From Phycomyces nitens (Eukaryota; Mucoromycota; Mucoromycetes; Mucorales; Phycomycetaceae): 64,000 nucleotides of DNA. Location: positions 434,001 to 498,000 of the forward strand of contig JAHRBC010000007.1 of the NCBI GenBank assembly GCA_022702545.1. The letters are read 5' to 3'. Positions 36,521 to 47,794 of the stretch are shown here, in pieces (position 1 is the first letter of the stretch; each line of letters opens with the position of its first letter). The notes under the pieces are model-generated. The model saw only the letters and a program-made list of their open reading frames with translations, had not been told where the DNA came from and did no database searches. The translations under genes were made by a program, and so were the position numbers.

Positions 36521-37250
36521 CTTCCAATGGTTATTTTATATAATTATTAGTAGCCTATATTCCTCTAAAGCTTTTATTCGATATACTTTATCATTAATTT
36601 AGCTTGTATTCTTTACTTCCTTTACAACAAGAACAATAAAATTCTCTGCAAAATGTTAACTTTACGATATCAAATAAGCTAGCTTATAGTTGGCACATTT
36701 AATACTTTTTATAATGAAGTCTTTTATGATTGAGATCTATTAATGACATGATGCGTTCTCATACTCGCTATAGTTTGGTTTTGATACTAAAGACTCGTTT
36801 AGCTCTAATAGGGAAATGGATTACTTGATGTAAATATCTCGTCATCAATAGTTGATAACTGTTTGGATGTTATATTCTTTCCAAAACACTTATATATTTT
36901 TATGGATAATCTCGACAACAAAATATTTTTTAATGTTTGATTGCTTGGAAAGATCACTAGTGAAATTAATATCGATCCAATTGAATATAACCTTTGTATT
37001 TCTCGGTCAGAATACAACTACAGCTCTTTTGATTACTTATAAGCAAGGCATCTTTAGTTTTATGAGATTCAAAATGGATCCTCTGATATATCTAGCCACT
37101 TAATTGTGTGCTCTTTAGTTAAACTCTGGTACAGCCAATATACCCTCTTGGTTATTTGCTTATAAAAGAACCGTATGTATATAATATTCCCTTTTTTTCA
37201 GTTTTTTCTATATTTTGAATCTATTCGTTGGATATGCTACTTATAAATAA
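36521..37250. other. AT-rich intergenic region
   Basis: This gap separates the convergent MATH-BTB and UMP-CMP kinase genes. Short open frames such as 36852-37103 lack recognisable features. I see no RNA gene. Confidence 0.45.
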
Positions 37251-38481
37251 TTACTGGGAATCTTTTGAGAACAAGGTATCAAAGATTCTCTTTACGTTCT
37301 TGTAGACATCCTCAACCGATTGATCGCAAGTAACCTTGATGAAATAAAAACAAGTTAACCCATAGTAGCACAATACATGAGAATTATAAGTATACTTACT
37401 GTTTGAACCTTGTTTTGCTTCTCGAATGCTTCGATAACAGGGAAACTAGTATCCTTGAAGACTCTGAATCTCTTTTGAATAGATTCAATGTTGTCGTCTA
37501 CACGACCAGAGCTCTCTCCACGCTTCATAAGACGCTTAAGCATAACCTCTTCGGGACATTCAAAGTACAAGACCATCTTGGAAGGAACGACCTTTATCAA
37601 ATATGTTTTAGATCTCTTGACGCGTATTGTGAGGATCTGCATTTAATCTTACCACTTCCTCAAACTTGATAGCCTGGTCCATCTTACGAGGGAAACCATC
37701 AATAAGGAAACGGGTGCCCTTGTTGGCAGCAATAGCCTCAGTCATTGCCTGCTGCAACAAGGCAATAGTAACCTCCATGGGAACAATAAGACCCTCACGG
37801 ATGTAGTGATTGATCAACTCTCCGTACTTTGATCCAGGGCGCTTCTGTTCCTCACGCAATAAATCGCCAGCTATTATAGAACGAAAAGATTAGTCGAGTA
37901 ATCTTAAAACCTTGCTCTCTCTCTTTCTCTTTAATCTCTTTTTACCTGACAAGTGAACAAAGCCATAATCCTTTGTGAGGTTCTCACACTGAGTGCCCTT
38001 TCCTGCACCGGGACCACCTGATATCACAAATTATACAAAAGACGATGAGGAAACGGATATTTGAATGGAATTTAGGCCATACCGAGAACAAACACGACGG
38101 TTACGTCCTTTTCAGAAAAGGCAGGGATAACAGCCTCGGTAACCTCGGGCTTCTTTTCTTCTACCTCTGTAGGCTTGGTGGCCTGCTGGGTTTGCTTGGG
38201 CTCGTGTCTAGGGAGGGCTGAGAATACGGAACGGTGTGTTACAAAGTGCAAGGTGTTTCCCGAATTTACTCACGTTCACCCGCTCTAGACTTCACAAGAG
38301 TATAGTAGGCGGCGAAACCCATGGAGGCAACAGCAAGCATAGCAGGCACACTAGGGGTACCGTTTTCCTTCTTGGGTGCTTCTCCAGTATAGAAACGCTT
38401 GGAAATGACCTGCTTGTTTACAGCCTTTGTGGCAGCAAAACGAGGCTGGGATGCAGCGCGTCTGATGAGAGTGCGGAACAT
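37251..38481 (-). CDS. URA6: UMP-CMP kinase (URA6 type) with mitochondrial-like N-terminal anchor
   Basis: Six exons (38274-38481, 38083-38217, 37946-38017, 37653-37870, 37400-37591, 37251-37334) give 302 aa. The C-terminal ~195 residues are a canonical nucleoside monophosphate kinase: P-loop [10 protein letters not shown] (about 115-124), the NMP-binding [28 protein letters not shown], and the lid [14 protein letters not shown]. The wording is that of URA6, which phosphorylates UMP and CMP for pyrimidine nucleotide supply. Compared with the ~200-aa yeast enzyme it has an extra ~105 N-terminal residues. These start [15 protein letters not shown], an Arg-rich amphipathic presequence type, then a hydrophobic helix ([19 protein letters not shown]) and a charged Lys/Glu linker. 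This suggests import into, and anchoring in, a mitochondrial membrane. The gene is divergent from the ribosomal P1 gene. Confidence 0.93.
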
Positions 38482-38767
38482 GGTATGCAATGAATACAAA
38501 AGGAGAAGGATATTTTTTATTTTATTTTATTTTTTATTTTATTTTAAATGGACGGGAAGGTTGAGCCCAGTAAAGTCAATCCAGGAAGCTGGTCTCGGAC
38601 AATCTATGTCCGGACCGAACCGTTGATTGCCCCGCTATAAGCTGTCCTCTGCGGGACCCTTCATAACCGTTCCCTTTATTTCACAAGTGTGTTTTAAGCG
38701 TCTTGTATCCCATCATCAGGGTTAAATCGTTACTTGCGACATAAACACCAATACAAATCCATCCATC
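38482..38767. promoter_or_regulatory. Bidirectional promoter between UMP-CMP kinase and P1
   Basis: Only 286 bases separate the two start codons. Next to the kinase start is a TTTTA-repeat tract (about 38512-38546). Nearer P1 are GC-rich words such as TGTCCGGACCGAACCG (near 38607), unlike the AT-rich background, which may be factor-binding sites. Both genes must share this region. Exact elements are not assigned. Confidence 0.5.
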
Positions 38768-39213
38768 ATGTCTGCCGAACTTGCTGTTGTGTACGCTGCC
38801 CTTATCCTCCAGGACGATCAGATTGAGATCACCGTAAGCATATCCATCCACACAAACAGATCCGAACAGTAGTGACTCAAGATGCTTTGTGTTCTATAGT
38901 CTGACAAGCTCCAGACCCTTGTCAAGGCTGCTGGTATCGAGGTTGAGCCCGTCTGGTTCTCCCTCTACGCCAAGGCCCTCGCTGGTCAGGACCTCAAGTC
39001 TCTCTTGTTGAACGTCGGTGCCCCTGGTGCCGGTGGTGCTGCCGCCGCTACTGGTGCTGCTGGTGCCGCTGCCTCTACTGAGGCCGCTGTTGAGGAGGCT
39101 GTTGAGGAGAAGGAAGAGTCTGATGACGATATGGGTTTCGGTAAGTGTTTGGGAATGTATTAACAATATAACCTCTAACCAACCATTTTGTTGAATTAGG
39201 TCTCTTTGACTAA
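38768..39213 (+). CDS. RPP1: 60S acidic ribosomal stalk protein P1
   Basis: Three exons (38768-38833, 38900-39140, 39200-39213) encode 106 aa. The N-terminal helical domain ([20 protein letters not shown], then [20 protein letters not shown]) dimerises with P2. The Ala/Gly hinge follows, then the acidic tail ending [11 protein letters not shown], the signature that binds translation factors and many ribosome-inactivating enzymes. Length is typical for P1. The last exon contains just 14 coding bases. Codon use is strongly biased to C-ending codons, as expected of a highly expressed gene. P1 rather than P2 is called from the N-terminal wording. Confidence 0.95.
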
Positions 39214-39380
39214 ATCTCGTCATTCCTCATTCTCTTTATGTTTAATAAACACACTCCAATTCTCCAGACTGAAGATATATATGTGTGTGTATAAATATTA
39301 AAATGGTACTTTATTCAAAGTATGGATTAGGAGAGGGGGATTATTGGGCGAGAGTATTGAAAGTAGAAATTATATTGGAT

Positions 39381-39658
39381 TTAATCGTCAATGGAAGAAA
39401 GCAGTTCGTGAAGAATGTCATAGCATTCGTTCAATAGAGCTATACAGATTGCTTGGCCTACAAGAGATATAAATTAGACGTGGGTTGAGGTGAGGTGAGG
39501 TGAGGGTCTAATCTTACCTTCTGGAATATTGCCTTCTTCATCATAAAAGACTCCATCTTGGCGTAGGTTGTCTATGCTGGTGAGCTTCATCTGATAGGGA
39601 TATAGCTCGCGGGCTATTGTATATTGATGTTAGTATATAGTATAACAATGATATATAC

Positions 39659-39693
<35 letters not shown>

Positions 39694-41173
39694 GCGTGAA
39701 TCAGGCTTTCCCCATTTTCTGACTTCAACTAGACAGCGTCGAAGGGTGCTGAGCTGGTTGTGAACAGGCATCAATGCCTCTGCTACCGGCACATTCTCAC
39801 TCAACATCTTGGACATGAGGCGATAACATCCCCGTAGTAGGAAATTGATCAGAACCTGGCCATCTGGAGCATTGGACTGTGCGTCTCTAAATTTGCCTTT
39901 GCAGCGCAGTTTCTCGATTTCCTGGAGTTGGAGCTGAATGTTATTTAAATATAGATGAGGGATTAGTGCGGTTAAAAGATTGTTGGCAGTAAAATCCCTC
40001 TCTCTCTCTCTTTTTTTTTGTTACCTGGAATGTATACAAATCTGTTTCACGCAGGGTCCAGCGATGGGTGAGTGCCAGTCTCTCTAGCTGACCCTTGATC
40101 TCCTTGAGACGGTCTGCAATTGGCAGTAGGGATTCAGATATATTGTCTGTCGAAGCAATCAGATCGTGGGTCTCTTCATAGAGCTGTTCCAACAGGCCGA
40201 CGATCAATGCCTGTCCTTTGGGAATCCGATCTTCTGGGATCCTCAATTCAGATCGAGCATTATCGATCTGACGGAGCTATCGATTGATTTAAGACGACAT
40301 CCAAGGCATTGTCCTTGTGCTTACCTTGATCTGGAACGGTCGGATGTCTTGGGCTTTGAATCCAGAAGGACGAGAAGCAACGGCTGCCAAATCATGTCTA
40401 AGAGAGACAAGTTCATCATGGATAGGTTTTCTAGAGGAGATACATTTTAGTAGTCTATTTATAAGTACTTGTTTACCTACAACACAGGGGATACTTCATG
40501 GATAGTCGACAAGAGATTCTCAAGTAGGGTTTCTAGAGGGTGAATTATGTTGGTTAAATGTTTTTGGAAAAATGTTGTATTTACTGCATCGAACAAGCTT
40601 CTTCTTCAAGAGATCCAGGAAGCAAGATGAGACATTGGAACTACTGGAATCTGCAAATACGATGCTCTCGATATCAGATAGACGGGACCGAATCTCTAGT
40701 AGGATTGAATCTGTGTATATTCCCATTTGCGACAATTGATCCAGGTATCGCTACAGACACAATAAGCTTCTTGTCAACATATAGAGAGCCAAGTCTTACC
40801 TCTACTGTCACCAATTGGGCATATACAGCAGGACCTTTTTCATACAAGCGTGTTAGAAACAAATGGTCCATACCCAACCCTGACCGTCTGTCTGTCTCGC
40901 TTACTTTCTCGATTCCTTCCCATGCTTAAAAAGAATAGTGACAAGAGTGACATGACATCGTCAAGGACGTCATTCAATCGATTGCGTGTTGAAGTTTCCC
41001 AGACCTGATTGACCCGGATGGCTGAGATTAGTTCCACCTGTCGTTCAGTGTCATGGTATAGATCAACAATGAGGTCTGGCTTTGGATAAGAATCGCGATC
41101 TTTCTTTAGAGCCGATAGTTTATGGCGAATTGTAAGAAGACTTTCTAAAACAGGGATTTCTTTATACAGATAT

Positions 41174-41204
<31 letters not shown>

Positions 41205-41286
41205 CAAGTTCAATAGGTTGACAATATATTGTGAAATGGCTGTGGAAGGTTAATCTACCTTGAACAGGAATTGGGACAACGGTCAT
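39381..41286 (-). CDS. DUF2408-like fungal protein, helical repeats
   Basis: Ten exons (41259-41286, 40905-41144, 40800-40834, 40585-40750, 40481-40532, 40325-40430, 40025-40276, 39696-39933, 39518-39613, 39381-39457) keep one frame, giving 429 aa. The protein is helical throughout, with repeated segments: RIPEDRIPKGQALIVGLLEQ, FRDAQSNAPDGQVLINFLLR and DEEGNIPEGQAICIALLNEC. Each follows an aromatic lead such as FQIKLRQIDNARSEL or YPYQMKLTSIDNLRQDG. From family knowledge these repeats resemble DUF2408, a fungal domain also seen in yeast Pam1/Svl3. Its biochemical role is not known to me. The intron 39614-39695 has a GC donor (CAC|GCAAGT) and contains an (ATT)n run. The gene ends 167 bases from the P1 stop, so the two converge. 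Confidence 0.82.
41164..41204. repeat. AAG microsatellite
   Basis: An (AAG)n tract of about ten units sits inside the first intron of the DUF2408-like gene (about 41175-41204). On the coding strand it is a (CTT)n pyrimidine tract upstream of the acceptor. Confidence 0.8.
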
Positions 41287-43468
41287 TGTGAAAAGAGGAA
41301 GAACAAGTGTATAATATCCAATCGAGATATGATATAGTTCAATTTCATTATTACCCAAATATGGAAATGGTCTTTTTTTTTTACTTTCCAAATCCCAACA
41401 ATTAGCTCTCATTTAAAGAGGTCAAATTGATTTGTTTTCTATATAAAAATACCACTCTTGATACTGCTATTACTATATTTTATTTGTACAGTATTTAGTA
41501 CCTTTATTAAAAATGTGCCAAAGGATACTAATGACCACTAAAATACAATATTATAATGCCTATAAAACTATTGAGTATCGATATTCATACTTTGTACATC
41601 TGTACTAGATTGCTTATACCTATTTTACTACGTCACTTGATAGTGTTGAAATATGTAGAGGTCTTGGTAGCCAATAAACTAGGGTATATAAAATACGCTC
41701 TATCCAAATGTTGAAAATACTCATGGTTTCATTGTTTAATATATGCAAAACAAGTCTACAAAGGTTTATGGTCCAGATAATCACTGACTCTTGCAGAAAG
41801 AATATCTGCAACAAACCTAAATGCTACTAATATGAACTTTATGACAGGCATCTTGAGTCATTTATTGCTCTTTCATTCAGTATTTTCTCTCTCTCTCTCG
41901 GCCATTTTGCACCAACAAGAGCTGATGTACCGGGTTAAGATCAGCCGAATATACATATACACAACCATACCCATACCCATACTTTTCTATAGATTTATAG
42001 ATACCAACCTGGTCGTCCATACATGGGATGCTAATAATCAAATAGTAGGCTTTGAATCGGTTATTATTGTCCACTACCCCCAAGTGTATTAATAGCTAAA
42101 TTTTAATAAAAACCATCTACAATCCCTCTTTTAACCTATCAAATTTACACTAGTAATCATCTTTACCAGCAGAAATTCAGCCGTGGATATAGCTAATATC
42201 ATTTGATTTTATACAGAGATTGCAGCTGTAGCTTACTTCAAAGTTTTCTTGCAACGGGTCAAAAATGTATTTTCTAATTGTATATTTGTATAGCGCAGTC
42301 TTTGAAATGGGAAGCTTCTTAAAACTTGATCTTCATCACTCAATTGTTTCAAGAACTTTTTGTGTTACTTCATCATATTTAGCGTTCTTATTGATCTTTC
42401 TTGGCGACTTTCTAATGCCCGTGATATTCTCAGAGCCAAGAAAGTAAAACGGTTCCTTGTCTTTTGGATTAGAGATCTGTAGGTTTAATGTCTTTTTTGT
42501 TTGTTTTTACTTTAACAAGCTTTTCTTTCTTTAATTTAATTGATCATTTTGTCTGTTTCATCTTACTATAATCAGAACGTAAACTATGGTCAATGATCTA
42601 TTCAAGGGCATAAGGTTTAAGAATAGTTTTTAGTTTAATATAAATGATTAATATATAGAATTTAATCTCTATTGTTCTACTTGTTTGAATGATCAATAGT
42701 CATGTAAAAAATATTTTTATGGGATAGTGGCTCCCAAGTAGAATTAATGAATAATGGAAAATAAAAATAAAAAGCCTTTAATACTGAGAGAAACAAAATA
42801 ATTTTCTAGTAAAAATAGTAGTATTTTGTCACAGCATGGCAAATAATAGCCAGCTGGAAAGAAAAGAGAGCACAAAAAGAATCCTTTTGGAAAATGGCTT
42901 TTGAAAAAGTAATAGACATCAGAGCTGATTGTAATGCATACAAAATGGCTATACATATATGTATAACTGGTATGTAAGGAATCTAAAATAAGTAACTAGG
43001 TCCTGAAGGTACCAAGATTGGGAACGATTTTAGCAAGTATAATCCTAGAAATATTCGCTTGGGTTTGGATAATCCATTTATGAATTCCATTGCATAACAA
43101 AATAAATAAAAAAAAGTTGAGCCATACTAGACACAGTTTTGAGAGGATACACACAGGATAGGTTGACGGAGGGTTATTGGATGTAACAGTGGTAGAGAAC
43201 AAAATCTAGTCTTGGACGGAGACCAATGAAGAAATGCGCTTACAGAAGTTATAAGTCAAACCAATCATAATCCTATGAATGTTAACCATGAGGCATTCAC
43301 AACTTGATATTGGAAATGCGGTATCTAGGGCTTTTTAGTATCTTGAAGGAAAAATAAGAATACTAGGAGAGTGTTATTTATTAGAGAAATAATGCTATGA
43401 TTGCTTATATACTATTATTCAAATTTCCTTGCTATTAAAGTTCCTGTTATGTAATGGTTGTTTACCAC
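41287..43468. other. AT-rich intergenic region
   Basis: No gene is supported in this 2.2-kb stretch. The frames that are open (such as 41832-42092 and 42265-42447) are hydrophobic and low-complexity without a known domain. It lies upstream of the DUF2408-like gene and ends at the long inverted repeat. Confidence 0.45.
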
Positions 43469-43890
43469 TGTGATATACACACCACAGTTGAGTTAAATAC
43501 AGACTCCATAACCGATATCTGGTTCCTCTTTGCTAATGACCATGGCAAGTTAACATCCCAGGAGCAGTTACACACCAGGCACACGAACACTTCACACTAC
43601 AGCAGTGATAACCGACTATTACACAATAGAGATTAATAGAACAAGGGAATTAGAATAATAACTATATAAACCACCATAATATCTTCTTCTTCTTCAATAA
43701 ATAACACTCTCACAGTATCTATAAGCTCCCAACCCCTAATTACCACAACCACTGCTGTAGTGTAAAGTATATGTGCACATGGCTTGTAACTGTTCCTAAG
43801 ATGTTAACTTGTCAGGGTCATTAGCAATTAGTAACCGGAGATCGGCTGTGGAACCTGTATTTTACTCAACTGTGCTGTGTATACCACAAT
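43469..43890. repeat. Long inverted repeat, ~140-bp arms
   Basis: The arm at about 43469-43610 returns in reverse complement at about 43752-43890. The two share ACACTACAGCAGTG, AAGTTAACATC, TTGCTAATGACC and CACAGTTGAGT with about 80-85% identity overall. The spacer is ~140 bases. The outer end of the right arm carries the last codons of a decayed transposon ORF on the minus strand (43862-44206). The structure may be the terminal repeats of a small element or an inverted duplication of a transposon end. Confidence 0.8.
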
Positions 43891-44640
43891 CAATATCATG
43901 GAATTGATAACCTTTAATATAGACAATCGGAGGACAGCCAGAAGAAAGATTTATTTTCTGAAAGAATTTGCTGGCCAAGAATTTACCAGATTGTAAATGG
44001 GAGGTTTTATTGATTTCAACCAAATCACCAACCCAAACGTTAAGACAAGGTCCATTATCAGTCATCAAAGAATCACAAACAGTCTCCATGGGGGCCTGGA
44101 ACATTGCATGATTTCTCCATTTTTTACCTTGTTGGAAGCAAGTAAGCTCATCAGAGGTAAAGTCAGAAAGAGAACTCAACTCAAGGTTCTTGACAGGGTC
44201 TACCATGAGAAATTTGAGATACTCAGAGGGCCTGTTTATAAAAAAAAACGAGCGAGTCTCGCCTTAGTCGTTCGTGGTTTGGTGTTTAATTGTTGACATT
44301 GCAGGGATTCTGGATTTAGTACTAGCATTATAATTGAGTACACGGTTAACAGAGGGAATTTCCAATTCCGGATTCAACATAATCAATTTCATCCTCTCTT
44401 TAGAAATATTGGCAGAGCAGCCATCGAAGAAACCGATCAAAATAAACTTTAACAAATTGTTAAATGGATCGGCTGTACGGTGAAGTACATCGTCCTCGTC
44501 AGGGCCATTGTGTAGAGCATGTTTGATACTATCAGTAATGAATTGATCAGCGTTAAAATTGTCAATTGTAGCGGTTGTGCCGTTGCCGCTGTCAATAGAA
44601 AAATTGTTTAGGAAAAGTTCAGTCCCTTACTTGATCTTTA
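43862..44640 (-). pseudogene. Decayed DNA-transposon ORF
   Basis: Two adjacent minus-strand segments, about 44640-44264 and 44206-43862, read as one protein interrupted by a stop and a shift near 44265. The first has NLLKFILIGFFDGCSANISK and LELEIP-like text. The second has LSDFTSDELTCFQQGKKWRN, MFQAPMETVCDSL and VWVGDLVEINKTSH. The wording, especially the DELTxxQQGKKW and VWVGD patterns, resembles a family of transposon-encoded proteins I recall from Mucorales, though I cannot name the superfamily with certainty. The end of the ORF lies in an arm of the inverted repeat. The disruptions show that it is inactive. Confidence 0.55.
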
Positions 44641-45081
44641 TTTTAAAGAAGAGATTCGATTTCAGAGTAATATTGGGCTTCATCTTCGTCAGAAAAATAA
44701 ATTGAAACAATATATATCAAGAACTGGTCCAAGCAAACAAGGCAAGAGACAGAAACAGGAGGTTCAAGGATAAGTTATTTAATAAAAGACATTGTTTGAT
44801 TGATCTTTCTACGATCAAGCTCTACCGGTATTTATATGTTTTCTAGATAAAATAAAGATATTTCTAAATATAATGACTGGTTATTGGACGAGTGTGTATA
44901 CAAAAAAGGAAGGTCTAAAGATGAGCAAGACATATTGGTCGTCTAGCTAGTATCCAAATTGGGATTGTGGCGCAAAGGCTGTTAGGAGCCAATCCTAACA
45001 ATATCATCCTTCTCCACACTATACAAGTATTTGCTTTTAAGTTAGTTTTAATGAAGTATAAAAGATATTCCAAATAAGATG

Positions 45082-45420
45082 TTACCTTTCATTATTTTCG
45101 TCTTTGCTAGAATAATAGTTTTCAGGGACTTCATTGATAAATTCAAAAGATGGTGGCGCTGAAACAAGTGCTGGAGATTCAATAGTTGGGTTTAATACTG
45201 TAGAGGCTGTGCTGCTTTCAGGAATTTTAATGCAGTCTTTAAGCATTTGCTTAACGTCATGATCAGGATTCTGTTTCAAATGCTTTTTCAGTCCCTGTTT
45301 TTGCTTGAACGTTTTTTGACAGTTTTGATATTCACAGGGAAATGATTGTGGCGGCGGGCGAGAGTTAAAAACTGTAATTTGACCAGTTTCTATGAACCTT
45401 TTACCCACTCTAATTTTCTT
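45082..45420 (-). pseudogene. Single C2H2-finger fragment, probably the 5' part of the transposon
   Basis: A minus-strand frame carries one finger, CEYQNCQKTFKQKQGLKKHL, followed by acidic and Ser-rich sequence, and ends next to a possible donor (GAAAG|GTAACA) at 45091. The final His spacing is unusual (KQNPDHD). No in-frame ATG start is evident, and there is no clean partner exon. Its position upstream of the decayed transposon ORF on the same strand suggests it belonged to the same element. It could equally be a remnant of a host regulator. Confidence 0.45.
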
Positions 45421-46357
45421 TTTAGATGGCCTGTCTGTTATTTTAATAGTTTAAAGAAATGTAGAAAGAGAAGTAAATTAGAAGGGTTTGGGGTATTTTT
45501 TATTTTTATTTTTATTTTCACATTTTGTGTACCTATGACGTATCATTTTTTATTTTCACTTTATCTTCACATTTCCCTTTCTGGAAGAAGCTTTTAAAGT
45601 CTATATCTATCAAACTTCAAATGCATAGTGCCTTTCTTTACTCTATTGAAAATGGCGTCTATTATTCATCTGTCTAGAGCCAAGACTGCTTATTGTAACC
45701 TATGAAACGCAATTGTAGAGCAGAATGAGACTGAAGATGAACTGTTCATTCGTTTGGATCGTTATTTCAGAGGTTATGCCTTGCGCAACCAACAGACTCC
45801 TTTCGTTATTTATGATGATTCAGCATACAGCTCTTGCGATGTTCTCATCCCACTATATAGAAACAATAGGCTTGTAATTATTCTATAGCAAAAGTATTCA
45901 TCTTTTCCGAGATCCAATAAATATTAAAAAAAAATCTGGGATATTATTGGTTTATACTGTAACACAATGAAGTGAAAATAACGGGAGCTATCTTCACATT
46001 TTTTGTAGGGAGCCTTTTGCTCAAACAATTGGTGAGCTTCTATTGCCATAAAGCAGAAGAGGACTACACGACTTGTTTTTTTTTGAGAGAGTTTTCTACT
46101 TTATAAATTGAAAAGGCGGCGTGAACCCAAAAAAGCGCACCCCGTAGCCATCTCTTCCCAAAGAGGTGGGATAGATCTGAAGGCTTCTTAGTTCGACCAG
46201 TAAGAAAGTAAAGTCAAGCAGAGAACAACATAAAAACAGTTGGGAAGACATGTTGGGTTACAGTATAAACAGGAGAGGAGGCAGAAACAGCAAACTGTGA
46301 CCAGGAGGAGGAGGAGGAAGCAAAGAATGACCGAGACCTGGAAGAAAAGACTGAGAA
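45421..46357. other. Intergenic region with a short coding-like remnant
   Basis: Around 45651-45885 the plus strand reads MASIIHLSRAKTAYCNL, a stop, and then another frame with ETEDELFIRLDRYFRGYALR. This looks like a broken coding remnant of unknown origin. The rest is AT-rich. I see no intact gene. Confidence 0.4.
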
Positions 46358-46447
46358 CTCATTGTCATGCCCCGCGTAATGACAATGAGCTTCATGATGA
46401 GGATGACAGAATATTCTCATTACCATGGCTCGCCTCATGGCAATGAG
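46358..46447. repeat. Twin perfect/near-perfect hairpins
   Basis: The first, 46358-46388, has 11-bp perfect arms CTCATTGTCAT and ATGACAATGAG around a GC-rich loop. The second, 46416-46447, has arms CTCATTACCATG and CATGGCAATGAG with one mismatch. Both start CTCATT and end AATGAG, 27 bases apart. No gene overlaps them convincingly. Confidence 0.8.
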
Positions 46448-46837
46448 AGAAAGGGAGCATGGGTAGAAAGATTGGCAGAGAAGGTGAGTGAATACATGAA
46501 AGGGACCACGACATAGTGACAAACTCTTCACATTATCTTCTCTACCAAACCGAGATAAATGCGAAAGAGTTGTGCGTTAAATGAAAATAAAGTGAAAATA
46601 AAAACCCCAAACCTCTCTAATATAAAGCTTTCCGAAAAATTTTAGTGTGAAAAAGGAATATTGTTTGTTCTCTGGTCTTTCCATTGACACACAAGCCATT
46701 TGATGTTTTAATGATTTTTATTATAATTCATAATCGTGTGCATATACTATAAGAATTCTAAATATTTATGAATGAATAAATGGCATACATGAATTTCAGC
46801 ATATATAAGTTTGTCTCTATTGGAAAACATTTGGGTA

Positions 46838-47794
46838 TCAAAAAGGTGGGATATTGCTGTGAGAGTTTCTAAAATGTCTCTTTAAATTGTATTTAGATCC
46901 AAATCCTTTTGCACACACACTACACCTGTAGAGATATGGATCGCTTGTGTGAACACGAAGATGTCGCTTGAAATTATTCTTGATGCTTGTCTCATAATTG
47001 CACTCTTGGCAATGGAATATATGATCAATGGAACCATGTCTTTTGCGTATTGGCGATCTATGCCCTACTCCATAGTCATTAAAGATATGATGTATGACAG
47101 TAAGTTCTGCTTGTTGTTCTTGAATTGATGGCTGTGAATCTTTATAAATTAAGAAGTTAGATAATCAAGTAAAGATATATATATATATAAGAGTTGTCTT
47201 AGGGTATACCATTGCTAGATTGACCTGGACAAGACATCAGGGATGCGCATGGGCTATTTGGAGTATATGAGTTTGAAAGTGCAAGAGTGCAAAGAGACTG
47301 GCTGTAGAGACTATAGTTTTCTTGGAATTGGCGGTCATTGCCACAGGTGGAGATGTCACATAAAAAGGCACCCCATTGACCAACTGTAAGGTAATAAAAA
47401 GAGTGTCCTGCCATCGAGGGCCACAAAGACTGTCCGATATCCCACTGGTTAGAGTCAATTGCAGTAATAAAACCAATGGCTGTATGAACAAGAAAGTGTT
47501 AGACTTCAAAGCACTAGGTTTAACGTTGACATTACCTAAAAGATGCCACACATTATCTTTGGTATTCCATTCTGGATTTCTGGCCTGACTTAGTGAGCTT
47601 GCAATAACAAACATTGCCTCAAAGACATTGATATAGTCCAGAATGATCTGTATATCTTTTGCAGAAAGGAAAATTATGGCAGTTCTTCGATTGAATATTG
47701 TTTCCAAGAAATTGATAAACTGGCTGGGATCAAGACTTGGGATTGTGTTTTCGTAGCGTAGAGTTAGATTAGGAGAGTAGTTAGTCGGAAGCAT
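46838..47794 (-). CDS. C2H2 zinc-finger protein, two fingers at the C terminus
   Basis: Three exons (47536-47794, 47210-47479, 46838-47139) give 276 aa. The N-terminal ~87 residues look folded and helical, with DPSQFINFLETIFNRRTAII and IILDYINVFEAMFVIASSLS; I do not recognise this domain. A Ser-rich middle follows. The C terminus has a finger CQECNYETSIKNNFKRHLRV (C-x2-C-x12-H-x3-H) and a second starting CSVCAKGFGSKYNLKRHF with the last His as HSN. The layout is like the gene at 1732-2713, but the N termini are unrelated to the eye. It is probably a sequence-specific regulator in the nucleus. It lies in a repeat-rich zone yet keeps an intact frame and canonical introns. Confidence 0.85.

Noticed and set aside
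41832..42447. Plus-strand hydrophobic frames
   Set aside because: No domain, no promoter or neighbouring exon; they look like chance frames in AT-rich DNA.
46121..46200. Possible tRNA or SINE A/B boxes (TTCGACC near 46191)
   Set aside because: No cloverleaf could be folded, and the A box is missing.
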